A stretch of 64,000 nt of DNA from Halopseudomonas pertucinogena (GCF_014646575.1 NZ_BMNN01000007.1:51266-115265), one strand, 5' to 3'; numbered from the stretch's first letter, positions 18,895 through 28,336 are shown. Notes: a model not told the origin generated them from the sequence alone. Program-made: numbers and translations.

Positions 18895-20307
18895 TCATTC
18901 CTCAGCGTCTGCTATTGTAAGTTTTCCAGACAGGAGTTGTGGGAGAAGGATGTCCCGCAGTTCGCTCAGGGAGTGCGCTTCTCTAATATTGCTCTCTATA
19001 ACGTTATACAGTTTACTTGCTAATTTTGTATATGCTGAGATAGCACCTTCTGTAGGTGTCAAGACAGGAATGACATTGAAACTTTTTTTGCTAATCTCTG
19101 CGAATGTTGTACCGCTAGCTCGATTCTTTATTTCCTCCATATGAGCCTGACACCATTGGATGACAAACGCGGCAGTCAACACCTTCTCGCATTTCATCGC
19201 TATGTAGCCCTGGTTAACCGCCAGAGGTATTTTGGCGAGAGCCAGATAACCAACTGGTGCACGCGATGACATCAGCACGGTATCGACTGGAAGTAGGCCA
19301 GAGCTAATCTTAGCAAGGCCCGCTTCTGTAATTTTTCGCTCAGTTCTGACAAGTACCTTATCCGGGAGATTTGATAGATCTTTTGGTGAAGTCCAACTGA
19401 TCTGTCCGTCGTCCCAAAAGGCAGGGTTTTTCGTGGAGGGGGTACCGCCGCCGACCACAGTAACCTCGTCACCTATAGTGCTGAGATACCACCCCTCCGG
19501 AATCTCCCCCAGCTCACTATCCTGCATAGCCGACGGAAACAGTTCGGCGGTGGCGCGCAGCTCGGCGTATTGCTCGGGCTGTTCGGCCTGGAGGCGGGTT
19601 AGCTCCGCTTCGCCTTTGCCGGAAATGGCCTGCATGGCGGCGAGCAGGGCGTCTTCCTCGCTGCCACCGGCTTCCAGTGCTGCGATCTTGGCTTTGACCG
19701 GCTCGAAATCGACAAACCAGCTTTTGAAGATGGCCTGGGCCATCCGTTCGAGGGTTTGGTTGATGCAGGAGTTTAGGATTTCTTTTTCATCAATTGCTGT
19801 GGCTGATGCAACAATTTGCCGTTGCTCTGACCAAGAAGGTAGGCGTATCTCAAGATCTTGAAGACGCTTTGTATCGAGTTTCCCGGCTCCAATACCTGTA
19901 TGCTCAACCATTTCAAGCAATTTTTTCTCGTTAGCCTTGAGCCAATAATACAAATACATTTCATCGGTTACTTGGCGGGCAGCAAGCTCAGGCTTGACTC
20001 TGATAGCCTTCACGTCTTGATTGAAAGCAACGTCTCGCACCGCAATGCCAACAGGAATCCTGTTATGAAGAGTACTTCCTCGCACAAGCAGAAGAATTGA
20101 GCCCTTGAGTGCAAGTCGGGAGCCGGATTCTAAGCCTAGCTTCGTGATTTTTAGGTCAGAATTGGAATAACGAGAACCGCCCATCGAGGAGGCGCTAATC
20201 CACGGTATTTCATCGCCCCAGCATTCTGGATTCTTCTTTGAAGGAGTCCCACCAGAGAACCAGTCAGTGAGATCGCCCAGCCGATAAAAGGCTGTCTTAG
20301 AACTCAT
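18895..20307 (-). CDS. hsdS: Type I restriction-modification specificity subunit (HsdS)
   Basis: 470-residue DNA-recognition subunit. Two target-recognition domains are visible, each opening with a similar motif (GGTPSKKNPECW near residue 20; GGGTPSTKNPAFW near 275), and two conserved helical spacers (RMAQAIFKSWFVDFEPVKAKI near the middle; LRDILLPQLLSGKLTI at the end). Both recognition domains are A/T-rich compared with the spacers, as expected for exchangeable parts. I chose the ATG at 20307, overlapping the hsdM stop by 11 nt; an upstream ATG at 20322 is possible. The bipartite target cannot be read from sequence. Confidence 0.94.
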   Translation of the reverse strand: MSSKTAFYRLGDLTDWFSGGTPSKKNPECWGDEIPWISASSMGGSRYSNSDLKITKLGLESGSRLALKGSILLLVRGSTLHNRIPVGIAVRDVAFNQDVKAIRVKPELAARQVTDEMYLYYWLKANEKKLLEMVEHTGIGAGKLDTKRLQDLEIRLPSWSEQRQIVASATAIDEKEILNSCINQTLERMAQAIFKSWFVDFEPVKAKIAALEAGGSEEDALLAAMQAISGKGEAELTRLQAEQPEQYAELRATAELFPSAMQDSELGEIPEGWYLSTIGDEVTVVGGGTPSTKNPAFWDDGQISWTSPKDLSNLPDKVLVRTERKITEAGLAKISSGLLPVDTVLMSSRAPVGYLALAKIPLAVNQGYIAMKCEKVLTAAFVIQWCQAHMEEIKNRASGTTFAEISKKSFNVIPVLTPTEGAISAYTKLASKLYNVIESNIREAHSLSELRDILLPQLLSGKLTIADAEE

Positions 20308-22012
20308 ACCCCAGCCCCCCAAGATTCCGCTTTATCTCCGCTTCCAGCCGATCACTCTCCGCAAACTGCTCCCGCAACTGCTCAGTCAACCGAGTCATCT
20401 TCTCGGCAAAGGGCTCGCCATCGTCTTCCTGTTCTTGAGCGCCGACATAGCGGCCTGGAGTCAGTACAAAGTCATGCTTCCTGATCTCGTCCAGGCTGGC
20501 GGATTTGCAGAAACCGGCGACATCTTCATAGCCTTCGCCACGCTGCCAGGCGTGGAAGGTATCAGCGATCTGGGCGATGTCGTCGTTGGTGAAGTCCCGT
20601 AGTACCCGATCCCGCATAAAACCCAGGTTTCGGGCATCGATAAACAGGAACTCCTGTCGGCGGTCACGTTTCTTTTCGTCACGCACCATGCCGTTGGCTT
20701 TGTCCTTGGTCAGGAGCCAGATGCAGGCGGGGATCTGGGTGTTGGTGAACAGTTGACCGGGCAGGGCGACCATGCATTCCACCAGGTCCTCTTCCACCAG
20801 CCGCTTGCGGATTTCACCTTCGTTGTTGGTGTTGGAGCTCATGGAGCCGTTGGCCAGCAGCAGGGCCATACTGCCGGTGGGGGCCAGGTGGTGAATCATG
20901 TGCTGCATCCAGGCGAAGTTGGCGTTGCCCCTGGGTGGGGTGCCGTACTTCCAGCGCACGTCATCGGCCAGGGACTCACTCCACCAGTCCTTCATGTTGA
21001 AGGGTGGGTTGGCCATAACAAAGTCGGCGCGCAGGTCCGGGTGCTGGTCGTCGAGGAAGGTGTCGGCGTTCTTCTTGCCGAAGTTGAAGTCGATGCCGCG
21101 GATGGCCATGTTCATGGCCGCCAGCTTCCAGGTGGTGGGGTTGGATTCCTGGCCGTATACGGAAATGTGCTTCTTCTGTTCGGCGGCGTCGTAGTGCTGT
21201 TTCTGGGCGTGCTCTTCAATGAACTTGTCGCTGGAGACAAAGAAACCGCCGGAACCCATGGCCGGGTCATACACGCGCCCGGAGTAGGGCTGGAGCATTT
21301 CCACGATCAGGGTGACGATGCTTTTGGGGGTGTAGTACTGGCCGCCCTGCTTGCCTTCGGCCAGTGCAAACTGACCCAGGAAGTATTCATAGACATGGCC
21401 GAGGATGTCCTTGCTGTGCAGGTTCAGCTTTTCGCCGTCGAATACGGGCCGGGTAAAGGAGGTGTCGGAGAAGGTGTTGATCAGCCCCAGCAGCTTGTCG
21501 TTTTCCAGCTGGTACTGGCTGATACGGTTGAGAATCCCCTTCAGCTTTACGTTGCTCTTCTCGATCTCTTCCAGAGCGTTGTCGATCAGCCAGGACACCG
21601 AGCGCAGTTTTACCTCGTTGCCGGCATCGTCCTGCCAGAGCACGGTGCCTACAGGCAGCACGGCTTTCTCTTTCAGGGTGCTCCAGCGGGCTGGCCTGGG
21701 TACCCAGAAGATGTTGGCCTCGCGGTAGTAGTCGAGTACTTCCAGCTCTTCCTGCAGGGCTTGCTGGTATTCCTCATCGCTGCCGAAATCTTCTCTGGGC
21801 AGGTAATAGATGTTGTTGTCATCGTTTTGCTGGAAGAGCTCCAGCAGTTGTTCCTGACGCTCTTCGAAGGCATCGGATACGTATTTCAGGAAAATCAGCC
21901 CCAGCACCACGTGCTTGTAGTTGGCAGCGTCCAGGTTGGCCCGGAGCTTGTCAGCGGCTTTCCAGAGCTTGTCGTCCAAGGCCTTTAGAAACTGTTGTTC
22001 TGTGCTATTCAT
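20297..22012 (-). CDS. hsdM: Type I restriction-modification DNA methyltransferase (HsdM)
   Basis: 571-residue N6-adenine methyltransferase. The SAM-binding motif DPAMGSGGFF and catalytic NPPF (in VMANPPFNMKDWW) are present, preceded by the helical HsdM N-terminal domain (residues 1-150). It is the first gene of the leftward island, with 265 bp between it and tRNA-Arg. That gap should carry the promoter, but I could not identify one with confidence. The gene is intact and overlaps hsdS. Confidence 0.96.
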   Translation of the reverse strand: MNSTEQQFLKALDDKLWKAADKLRANLDAANYKHVVLGLIFLKYVSDAFEERQEQLLELFQQNDDNNIYYLPREDFGSDEEYQQALQEELEVLDYYREANIFWVPRPARWSTLKEKAVLPVGTVLWQDDAGNEVKLRSVSWLIDNALEEIEKSNVKLKGILNRISQYQLENDKLLGLINTFSDTSFTRPVFDGEKLNLHSKDILGHVYEYFLGQFALAEGKQGGQYYTPKSIVTLIVEMLQPYSGRVYDPAMGSGGFFVSSDKFIEEHAQKQHYDAAEQKKHISVYGQESNPTTWKLAAMNMAIRGIDFNFGKKNADTFLDDQHPDLRADFVMANPPFNMKDWWSESLADDVRWKYGTPPRGNANFAWMQHMIHHLAPTGSMALLLANGSMSSNTNNEGEIRKRLVEEDLVECMVALPGQLFTNTQIPACIWLLTKDKANGMVRDEKKRDRRQEFLFIDARNLGFMRDRVLRDFTNDDIAQIADTFHAWQRGEGYEDVAGFCKSASLDEIRKHDFVLTPGRYVGAQEQEDDGEPFAEKMTRLTEQLREQFAESDRLEAEIKRNLGGLGYEF

Positions 22013-22277
22013 TACTTCCTCATGGTGTTCAAAGCGTTAATTCCCTGTTGCCACACAGAGCCTGTAACCGGGGCCGGCGATATGCAATGCACCGATGGGC
22101 GCGGTCAGGTGTACTCTATGAAATAAGATAGCGCAGCGGTGAGGCGCAGCACCCAGGGCGAAGTTCGACCTTAGGCGATCTGATATTGAGCTGCAATTGC
22201 TTTGGCATGCCAGTTTGGCGTGCAGTTAAAAGCTAGGGAGGCTGGTGCGAAGGTAAGCAGCTAACGCTAGAGGGAAA

Positions 22278-22354
22278 TGGCGCACTCGACAGGATTCGAA
22301 CCTGTGACCCCTGCCTTCGGAGGGCAGTACTCTATCCAACTGAGCTACGAGTGC
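22278..22354 (-). tRNA. tRNA-Arg (anticodon CCG)
   Basis: 77 nt including an encoded CCA. The cloverleaf reads GCACTCG acceptor paired with CGAGTGC, D arm GCTCAGTTGGATAGAGT, anticodon arm CTGCC-CTCCGAA-GGCAG giving anticodon CCG, and T arm with GGTTCGAATCC. It decodes CGG arginine codons. Its 3' end faces the type I restriction island, the usual side for tRNA-targeted integration. Confidence 0.97.
22281..22292 (+). repeat. tRNA 3'-end copy of the possible att-like repeat
   Basis: CGCACTCGACAG lies within the acceptor and T arm of tRNA-Arg and matches 13438-13449 at 11 of 12 positions. It would be the attachment side if the restriction island entered at this tRNA. Evidence is weak for the reasons given at the partner site. 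Confidence 0.25.
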
Positions 22355-22470
22355 GTAAGCGCGGCATGATACCCTCGGATTGCCCTTTCGTCCATGCCTT
22401 GTCGTTAAACTCGGTTGCGGCGGTCGGCGGGGAGGGGTGCGGCGTCTTGTCGCTGGAATGGTTTGCAATT

Positions 22471-22498
22471 TTGCCCGATGCCGCTTTGGCAGTATACT
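22471..22498 (+). promoter_or_regulatory. Candidate sigma-70 promoter of the cytochrome c5 gene
   Basis: TTGCCC (22471-22476) and TATACT (22493-22498, 5 of 6 to consensus) with a 16-bp spacer, placing the start near 22505, about 55 nt before the GTG start. It is the best -10 box in this intergenic region. Confidence 0.5.
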
Positions 22499-22559
22499 TG
22501 CCGGATTGTCCGGGCACTGCACTTGGGCGCATACCAATAGCCATGATGAGGATGGATAA

Positions 22560-23009
22560 GTGACGATTGCGAAGAATATTCTGGCTGCTTCTGCAGCAGT
22601 ACTTGCCCTGTTCGCTGGCAGTGCCCATGCGACCACCGAGGAAGCCATTGCCGAGCGCATCAAGCCGGTAGGCACCGTGTGTGTTGCCGGTGACCCCTGC
22701 GCTGAAGAGCTGGCTGCGGCCGCGGCTCCTGCTGCCGGTGGCCAGGAAGAGGGCGGTGCCGCGGCTGGCGGCCAGGGTGAGGCGCTGTTCTCGGCCAAGG
22801 TCTGTGTGGCTTGTCATGCTATCGACAACAAGGTGGTCGGTCCGGCCATGAAAGAGGTGGCAGCCAAGTATGCGGGCGATGCCGATCATATTGCCAACAG
22901 CATCAAGAACGGCTCCTCCGGTAACTGGGGCCCGATTCCCATGCCGCCGAACGCCGTCAGCGACGATGAGGCCATGCAACTGGCCGAGTGGATCCTGTCC
23001 CTCAACTGA
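22560..23009 (+). CDS. cycB: Cytochrome c5 (class I c-type cytochrome)
   Basis: 149-residue periplasmic electron carrier. A signal peptide (cleavage near GSAHA) is followed by a Gly/Ala/Glu-rich linker (about residues 50-75), then the haem site VCVACH (CxxCH) and the axial methionine in PIPMPPN, ending with AEWILSLN as in cytochrome c5. Translation starts at GTG 22560; the nearer upstream ATG runs into a stop. It is monocistronic, with its own promoter and a strong terminator. Confidence 0.9.
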   Translation: MTIAKNILAASAAVLALFAGSAHATTEEAIAERIKPVGTVCVAGDPCAEELAAAAAPAAGGQEEGGAAAGGQGEALFSAKVCVACHAIDNKVVGPAMKEVAAKYAGDADHIANSIKNGSSGNWGPIPMPPNAVSDDEAMQLAEWILSLN

Positions 23010-23027
23010 GTCGCCTGCCTTGCTGAG

Positions 23028-23051
23028 AAGCCACCTTCGGGTGGCTTTTTT
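23028..23051 (+). terminator. Intrinsic terminator after cytochrome c5
   Basis: GCCACC-TTCG-GGTGGC hairpin (6 bp, extended by A-T pairs at the base, UUCG tetraloop) followed by six T residues. It lies 20 nt past the stop codon. Confidence 0.92.
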
Positions 23052-23171
23052 GTGTCCGCTCGATGGCCGATCCTGCACCATTCAGCGGAGCAATCCAGCC
23101 TGGCAACCATGGCGGCTCGGCAACGGGTCATATAGTCTCGACAGAACAATAACAACAGATACCGGTGTGTC

Positions 23172-24476
23172 ATGAATCGATTGAAGATACTGGGGGTGTC
23201 CTTGGCTACTGTTCTGCTGTCCACTCAAGTCCCGGCTGCCGAGCTGCCCGATCCCGAGTCGGTGCGTACCGATCGGCTGCAGCTGATGCAGGGTTTTCCG
23301 CCATCGGCCGAGAAGCAGGTCACGCTGGCCGGCTTCATGCGGCCCTACCCGAATCCGCGGTGGAGTTTCCATCATGCACGGGAGCTGATCCCGTCACGGC
23401 GTGTTGCCCGCGGCAACGATGGCGTATACGAGCTGCCCCGGGCCGAGGGCTGGGAGCAGAAGATAGCCGACCTGCAGTTCACCGGTCCCGATGGCGAGCC
23501 GATGAGCTTCCAGCAGTATCTGGACGCCACCTATGTCGACGGTGTGCTGGTCATGCAGCACGGCAAGGTGCTGTTCGAGCAATATCAGCCAGGTGTGCCG
23601 GAGGATGAGCCGCATATTCTCTGGTCGGTGACCAAGTCGGTGGTCGGGCTGCTGGCAACCCAGCTGATCGAAGAGGGCGCGCTGAACCCCGCATCGCTGG
23701 TGACCGATCATGTACCCGAGCTCGCCGACAGCGGCTGGCGCGGGGCCACGGTGCAGCAGGTACTGGATATGACCGCGGATATTGATTACAGCGAGGTCTA
23801 TGCCGACCGCGATTCGGATGTGGTGAAGTATTCGCTGGCAGCGGGCATGGCGCCGGTGCCCCACGACTACCCGGGGGCGAGGGACCTGTACAGTTATCTG
23901 CCGACCATCTCCGCGGGTGTCGACCCTCACGGCAAGTCGTTCCGCTATCGCACCACCCATACCGAGGTGCTGGGCTGGATTCTGCGCCGGGTGACCGGCC
24001 TGTCCACGGCGGCGCTGGTGGAGCAGCGCATCTGGCGCAAGCTGGGGGCGGAGCAGGATGCCTACATGCTGCTCGATCCCCGCGGTGCGGAGTGGGCAGG
24101 TGCCGGGCTCAACGTGACCCTGCGCGATCTGGCGCGGTTTGCGGAAATGGTGCGGCTTGAAGGGGAGTTCAACGGTCAGCGGATTGTCAGTGCCGAGGCC
24201 GTGCGCGCCATTCGTGAGGGTGGCGATCGGGAGGCATTCAAGGCGGCGGGCCGGGACTACCAGCCGGGTTATTCCTATCGCAACCAGTGGTGGATCAGCC
24301 ACAACGCCGATGGCGCCATCGAGGCCCTCGGCGTGCACGGGCAGATGATCCATATCAACCCGACGGTGGGGCTGGTCATGGTCCGCCTGTCATCCCATCC
24401 GGTGGCCAGCAGTGCCCAGACCATGCCGTTGAGCCTGCCGGCGCTGGCGGCCCTGGCCGACCTGCTGCGGGAGTAG
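23172..24476 (+). CDS. Serine hydrolase of the beta-lactamase/6-aminohexanoate-dimer hydrolase family
   Basis: 434 residues with a signal peptide (cleavage near VPAA). The catalytic SxxK motif is SVTKS (about residue 155) and a YxN-like Tyr lies in DIDYSEVYADRD; a Gly-His-rich segment (LGVHGQMIHINP) near the C terminus occupies the KTG-box position. This pattern fits esterases and nylon-oligomer hydrolases rather than true beta-lactamases. Substrate unknown; periplasmic location is inferred. The stop lies 2 nt from the convergent rep stop. Confidence 0.85.
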   Translation: MNRLKILGVSLATVLLSTQVPAAELPDPESVRTDRLQLMQGFPPSAEKQVTLAGFMRPYPNPRWSFHHARELIPSRRVARGNDGVYELPRAEGWEQKIADLQFTGPDGEPMSFQQYLDATYVDGVLVMQHGKVLFEQYQPGVPEDEPHILWSVTKSVVGLLATQLIEEGALNPASLVTDHVPELADSGWRGATVQQVLDMTADIDYSEVYADRDSDVVKYSLAAGMAPVPHDYPGARDLYSYLPTISAGVDPHGKSFRYRTTHTEVLGWILRRVTGLSTAALVEQRIWRKLGAEQDAYMLLDPRGAEWAGAGLNVTLRDLARFAEMVRLEGEFNGQRIVSAEAVRAIREGGDREAFKAAGRDYQPGYSYRNQWWISHNADGAIEALGVHGQMIHINPTVGLVMVRLSSHPVASSAQTMPLSLPALAALADLLRE

Positions 24477-24478
24477 CT

Positions 24479-26485
24479 TCAGCGCCCGAGCAGCCCGCGA
24501 ATATCGGCCAGTGCGCTGTTGCCGCGGGCCTGCTTCTGCTCCACGGGCACGTCCTCGGTGCCTTCCCATTCGAGGTCTTCCGGCGGCAGCTCGTCGAGGA
24601 AGCGGCTGGGCAGGCAATCGATGATCTCGCCGAACTGGCGGCGGCGCGCGGCGAAGGTGAAGGTGAGGTTGCGCTTGGCCCGGGTGATGGCGACGTAGGC
24701 CAGCCGGCGTTCCTCGTCCACGCTGTCGGCCTCGATGCTGGAGCGGTGCGGGAGGATCTCTTCCTCCATGCCGAGTACGTAGACGTGGGGGTATTCCAGC
24801 CCCTTGGAGGCGTGCATCGTCATCAGCTGCACGCGGTCGGCATCCTCTTCCTCTTCCTGGCGCTCGAGCATGTCGCGCAGTACCAGCTTGGCGATGGCAT
24901 CCTCGAAGGTGGTTTCGCCGGTCTCGTCACGGTCCATGGTGGTTTTCAGTGCATCCAGCAGGAACCAGACGTTGCCCATGCGCTTGGCGGCAATTTCGTC
25001 ACTGGAACAGTTCTGGCGAATCCAGTTCTCGTAATCCAGATCGTTGATCATATCGCGCAGGGCGGCAATGGGTTCGCTGCGCATGCACCGCTCGCGGATG
25101 CCCTCCAGCCATCTGGCAAAGCGCTGCAGGCGCTCCAGGTAGCGCGGTTCCATATGTTCGGCCAGCCCTATCTCGGTGCAGGCGGTGAACAGGCTCACGC
25201 CCCGTTCATTGGCATAGGTGCCGAGCTTCTCCAGGGTGGCCGGGCCGATCTCGCGGCGGGGCACGTTGATGATGCGCAGCAGGGCGTTGTCGTCGTCGGT
25301 GTTGACCAGCAGCCGGAAGTAGGACATCAGGTCCTTGACCTCCTGGCGGCTGAAGAAACTGGTGCCGCCGGAGAGGTGATAGGGGATCTGGTGATGCTGC
25401 AGTTTCAGTTCGATCAGCCGTGACTGGTGGTTGCCCCGGTAGAGGATGGCGAAATCCTTCCAGGGAATGCCCTGTTTCAGGTGCAGCATCTGGATGTCGG
25501 TGGCCACCCGCTCGGCTTCGGCGTCCTCGTTGCGGCAGCGGATCACCCGGATCGGATCGCCGTAACCGAGCTCGCTCCACAGCTGCTTCTCGAACACGTG
25601 GGGGTTGTTGGCGATCAGCGTGTTGGCGGCCTTGAGAATGCGGCTGGTGGAGCGGTAGTTCTGCTCCAGCATGACCACCTTGAGGCTGGGAAAGTCTTCC
25701 TTGAGCTGGGCGAGGTTTTCCGGCCGGGCACCACGCCAGGCGTAGATTGACTGGTCATCGTCGCCGACCACGGTGAAGCGCGCCTGATTGCCGACCAGCA
25801 TCTTGACCAGCAGGTACTGGCTGGCGTTGGTGTCCTGATACTCGTCGACCAGCATGTAGCGGATGCGGAACTGCCACTTCTCCAGCACATCGGGGTGATC
25901 CCGGAACAGCAATACCGGGATCAGGATGAGGTCGTCGAAATCGACCGCGTTGTAGGCCTTGAGCGTGCGGTTGTAGTGCATGTAGACGCTGGCGGCGGTC
26001 TGCTGCTGCGGGGTCTTCGCCTGCTGCAGGGCCTCCTCGGGGGTGATCAGGTCATTCTTCCAGGAGGAGATCTGCGCCTGAATGCCCTCGGCACCGTCAT
26101 CGGCACCGTAGTCCTTGTGCATCAGGTCGTTGATCAGCGCTTCGGCATCGCGCTGGTCGAAGATCGAGAAGCCGGGCTTGTAGCCCAGCCGCTTGTGCTC
26201 CTTGCGGATGATGTTGAGGCCGAGGTTGTGGAAGGTGGAAACGGTCAGCCCGCGTCCTTCGGCCCCGCGCAGCAGGGTGCCGACACGCTCCTTCATCTCC
26301 CGGGCGGCCTTGTTGGTGAAGGTCACCGCGACGATATGCTGGGCGCGGATGCCGCATTCCTTCACCAGATAGGCGATCTTGCGGGTGATGACGCTGGTCT
26401 TGCCGCTCCCCGCGCCGGCCAGGACCAGCAGCGGGCCGCTGATGTAGCGGACAGCTTCCTGTTGACGGGGATTGAGTTGCGACAC
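24479..26485 (-). CDS. rep: ATP-dependent DNA helicase Rep
   Basis: 668-residue SF1A 3'-5' helicase that helps forks past protein barriers and restarts replication. Seen: Q motif LNPRQQEAV, Walker A GAGSGKT, TFTNKAAREM, VDEYQDTN (Walker B), GDDDQSIYAWRGA, and C-terminal motifs VQLMTMHASKGLEYP and AYVAITRAK. Family members begin MSRLNPRQQ, so I place the start at GTG 26485 (VSQLNPRQQ) behind GAGG. The longer frame to 26572 is not supported. Length agrees with E. coli Rep (673). Confidence 0.95.
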   Translation of the reverse strand: MSQLNPRQQEAVRYISGPLLVLAGAGSGKTSVITRKIAYLVKECGIRAQHIVAVTFTNKAAREMKERVGTLLRGAEGRGLTVSTFHNLGLNIIRKEHKRLGYKPGFSIFDQRDAEALINDLMHKDYGADDGAEGIQAQISSWKNDLITPEEALQQAKTPQQQTAASVYMHYNRTLKAYNAVDFDDLILIPVLLFRDHPDVLEKWQFRIRYMLVDEYQDTNASQYLLVKMLVGNQARFTVVGDDDQSIYAWRGARPENLAQLKEDFPSLKVVMLEQNYRSTSRILKAANTLIANNPHVFEKQLWSELGYGDPIRVIRCRNEDAEAERVATDIQMLHLKQGIPWKDFAILYRGNHQSRLIELKLQHHQIPYHLSGGTSFFSRQEVKDLMSYFRLLVNTDDDNALLRIINVPRREIGPATLEKLGTYANERGVSLFTACTEIGLAEHMEPRYLERLQRFARWLEGIRERCMRSEPIAALRDMINDLDYENWIRQNCSSDEIAAKRMGNVWFLLDALKTTMDRDETGETTFEDAIAKLVLRDMLERQEEEEDADRVQLMTMHASKGLEYPHVYVLGMEEEILPHRSSIEADSVDEERRLAYVAITRAKRNLTFTFAARRRQFGEIIDCLPSRFLDELPPEDLEWEGTEDVPVEQKQARGNSALADIRGLLGR

Positions 26486-26626
26486 ATTGACCTCACGCAA
26501 TGCCGGGCGCGCAATTCTAGCACAGGATAATATCGTCGCTGCGCTTGTGGCGCTCGACATCATGATGGCCACAGGCTAGGCTGGGCAGAACGGGCATTTC
26601 AGTCATGCCTGAGGCGAGGGACGAAT

Positions 26627-28336
26627 TTGTTTAACGATGCACCCCTGCAACAGATCGTGCTGCTTGACGCAGATGGAACCAGAAACGATCTGGTGAACCG
26701 TCTGTGGGCGGTCGGCGGTCCGCGGGTGGTCATCGCAGCGGACTGGCCCCAGGCGCTGGACCATGCCGGCGAGCCCGGCAGCGTGCTGCTGGTGGATGAA
26801 AGCTTCATGCCCGGGCCGGATTACTGCTCGGCGCCGATCGTGCAGCTGTTCACTCCAGGGGAGCTGGATTACCCCAGCGTGGACGCCGACAGGGTAAGCC
26901 GGGGCGCGGCGGTAACCGAGCTGCTGCGCAGTCTGCGTTACGCCTGGGAGCGCCACCAGCTGCTGGACGCGCTGGCCCGCGCCGCTACCGATGATCCGCT
27001 GACCGGTTGCTGCAACCGGCAGATGCTGCAGGATCGCCTCAAGCACGGCATGCAGCGTTCGTTGCGCGCCGACCAGCCGCTGGCGGTCCTGGTGCTGGAC
27101 CTGGATAACTTCAGTCACGTCAACGACACCCTCGGCCATGCCGCCGGGGATGCCATCATCCGTCAGGTGGCCGACCGGCTGCGCGGGGCGCTGCGCTCCA
27201 CCGATACGGTCGGGCGGATCGGCAGCGACGAGTTCGCCGTCATCGTCGAGGAATACCTCAACGCGGCCAATCTCATGCATGTGGTGAAGAAGATCACCGC
27301 CACCCTCAGCGAGCCCTTCGGCGTCGGCAGCGACAGCGTCCTGCTCGGCTGCAGCATGGGCATAGCGACCTATCCCGAGGCGGGGGAGAGCGTCGACAGC
27401 CTGCTGCTGCATGCCAGTCTGGCTGTGCAGCAGGCCAAGGCCCAGAGCGGCTGCAGCTATCACTTCTATGATGAGCGGATCAATCGCCAGGCCAACACCC
27501 AGATCGAATTCGAGAACCAGCTCCGTTCGGCGCTGCGCGGCAATGAGCTGGAGCTGCACTACCAGCCGCGGGTGGACCTGCGCAGCGGCAAGATCGTCGG
27601 CGTCGAGGGGCTGGTGCGCTGGCGCCATCCGGAACGGGGTCTGCTGGCCCCCGGCGAGTTCATTCCGATGGCCGAGGAAACGGGGCTGATCATTCCCATG
27701 GGGTACTGGGTGATTGCCCGCGCCTGCCACGATCTGCGGATTCTGCAGCGCCGCGGCATAGATCTGAACGTGGCGGTGAACATGTCCTTCCGCCAGTTTC
27801 TCGACAGCCGCCTGCTGGCGACCATCCAGCGGTTGATCCAGAAGACCGGCATCGACCCCCGGCGGCTGGAGTTCGAGCTGACCGAGACCGCGGTCATGCA
27901 GCATCCTGAGCAGGTACAGAACACCATGGCCGGGATGATCCAGCAGGGGCTGCGCTTCTCGCTGGACGACTTCGGCACCGGCTTTTCCTCCTTCGTGCAT
28001 CTGCACAGCCTGCCGATCAAGCTGCTCAAGCTTGATCGCAGTTTCGTGCGGGGCATTGTGCCCAATCCGGCGGATCGCAAGCTGGTCCAGGCGATGATCG
28101 AGATGGGCCACAGCCTGGGCCTGGAGGTGGTGGCCGAAGGGGTGGAGGATCGCGCCCAGATGGAATCCCTGCGTGCACTGAACTGCGACCAGATCCAGGG
28201 CTTCTTCATCAGCCCGGCGCTGCCCTTTGTCGAGCTGTGCTATTTCGTCGATGCCTACAGCATGGGCCGTGAGGACGCCCTCGCCACGCCGGACAAGGGC
28301 GTGGTATCTCAGCTGGTGGGCTGCCGGTCCAGCTGA
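26627..28336 (+). CDS. GGDEF-EAL protein with degenerate GGDEF motif (ProE-like c-di-GMP phosphodiesterase)
   Basis: 569 residues: an N-terminal receiver-like region (1-115), a GGDEF domain whose signature reads RIGSDEF (Gly to Ser), and an EAL domain (about 300-550). The EAL motif reads EGL, but other catalytic positions are kept: VNMSFRQF (Asn), ELTET (Glu), DDFGTGFSS (both Asp), KLDRSF (Lys), VAEGVED (Glu) and QGFF (Gln). Phosphodiesterase activity is therefore likelier than cyclase activity. Its place beside rep matches the P. aeruginosa phosphodiesterase gene proE as I recall it. Start is TTG 26627 after GAGGCGAGG. The 3' end overlaps comM by 28 bp. Confidence 0.88.
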   Translation: MFNDAPLQQIVLLDADGTRNDLVNRLWAVGGPRVVIAADWPQALDHAGEPGSVLLVDESFMPGPDYCSAPIVQLFTPGELDYPSVDADRVSRGAAVTELLRSLRYAWERHQLLDALARAATDDPLTGCCNRQMLQDRLKHGMQRSLRADQPLAVLVLDLDNFSHVNDTLGHAAGDAIIRQVADRLRGALRSTDTVGRIGSDEFAVIVEEYLNAANLMHVVKKITATLSEPFGVGSDSVLLGCSMGIATYPEAGESVDSLLLHASLAVQQAKAQSGCSYHFYDERINRQANTQIEFENQLRSALRGNELELHYQPRVDLRSGKIVGVEGLVRWRHPERGLLAPGEFIPMAEETGLIIPMGYWVIARACHDLRILQRRGIDLNVAVNMSFRQFLDSRLLATIQRLIQKTGIDPRRLEFELTETAVMQHPEQVQNTMAGMIQQGLRFSLDDFGTGFSSFVHLHSLPIKLLKLDRSFVRGIVPNPADRKLVQAMIEMGHSLGLEVVAEGVEDRAQMESLRALNCDQIQGFFISPALPFVELCYFVDAYSMGREDALATPDKGVVSQLVGCRSS

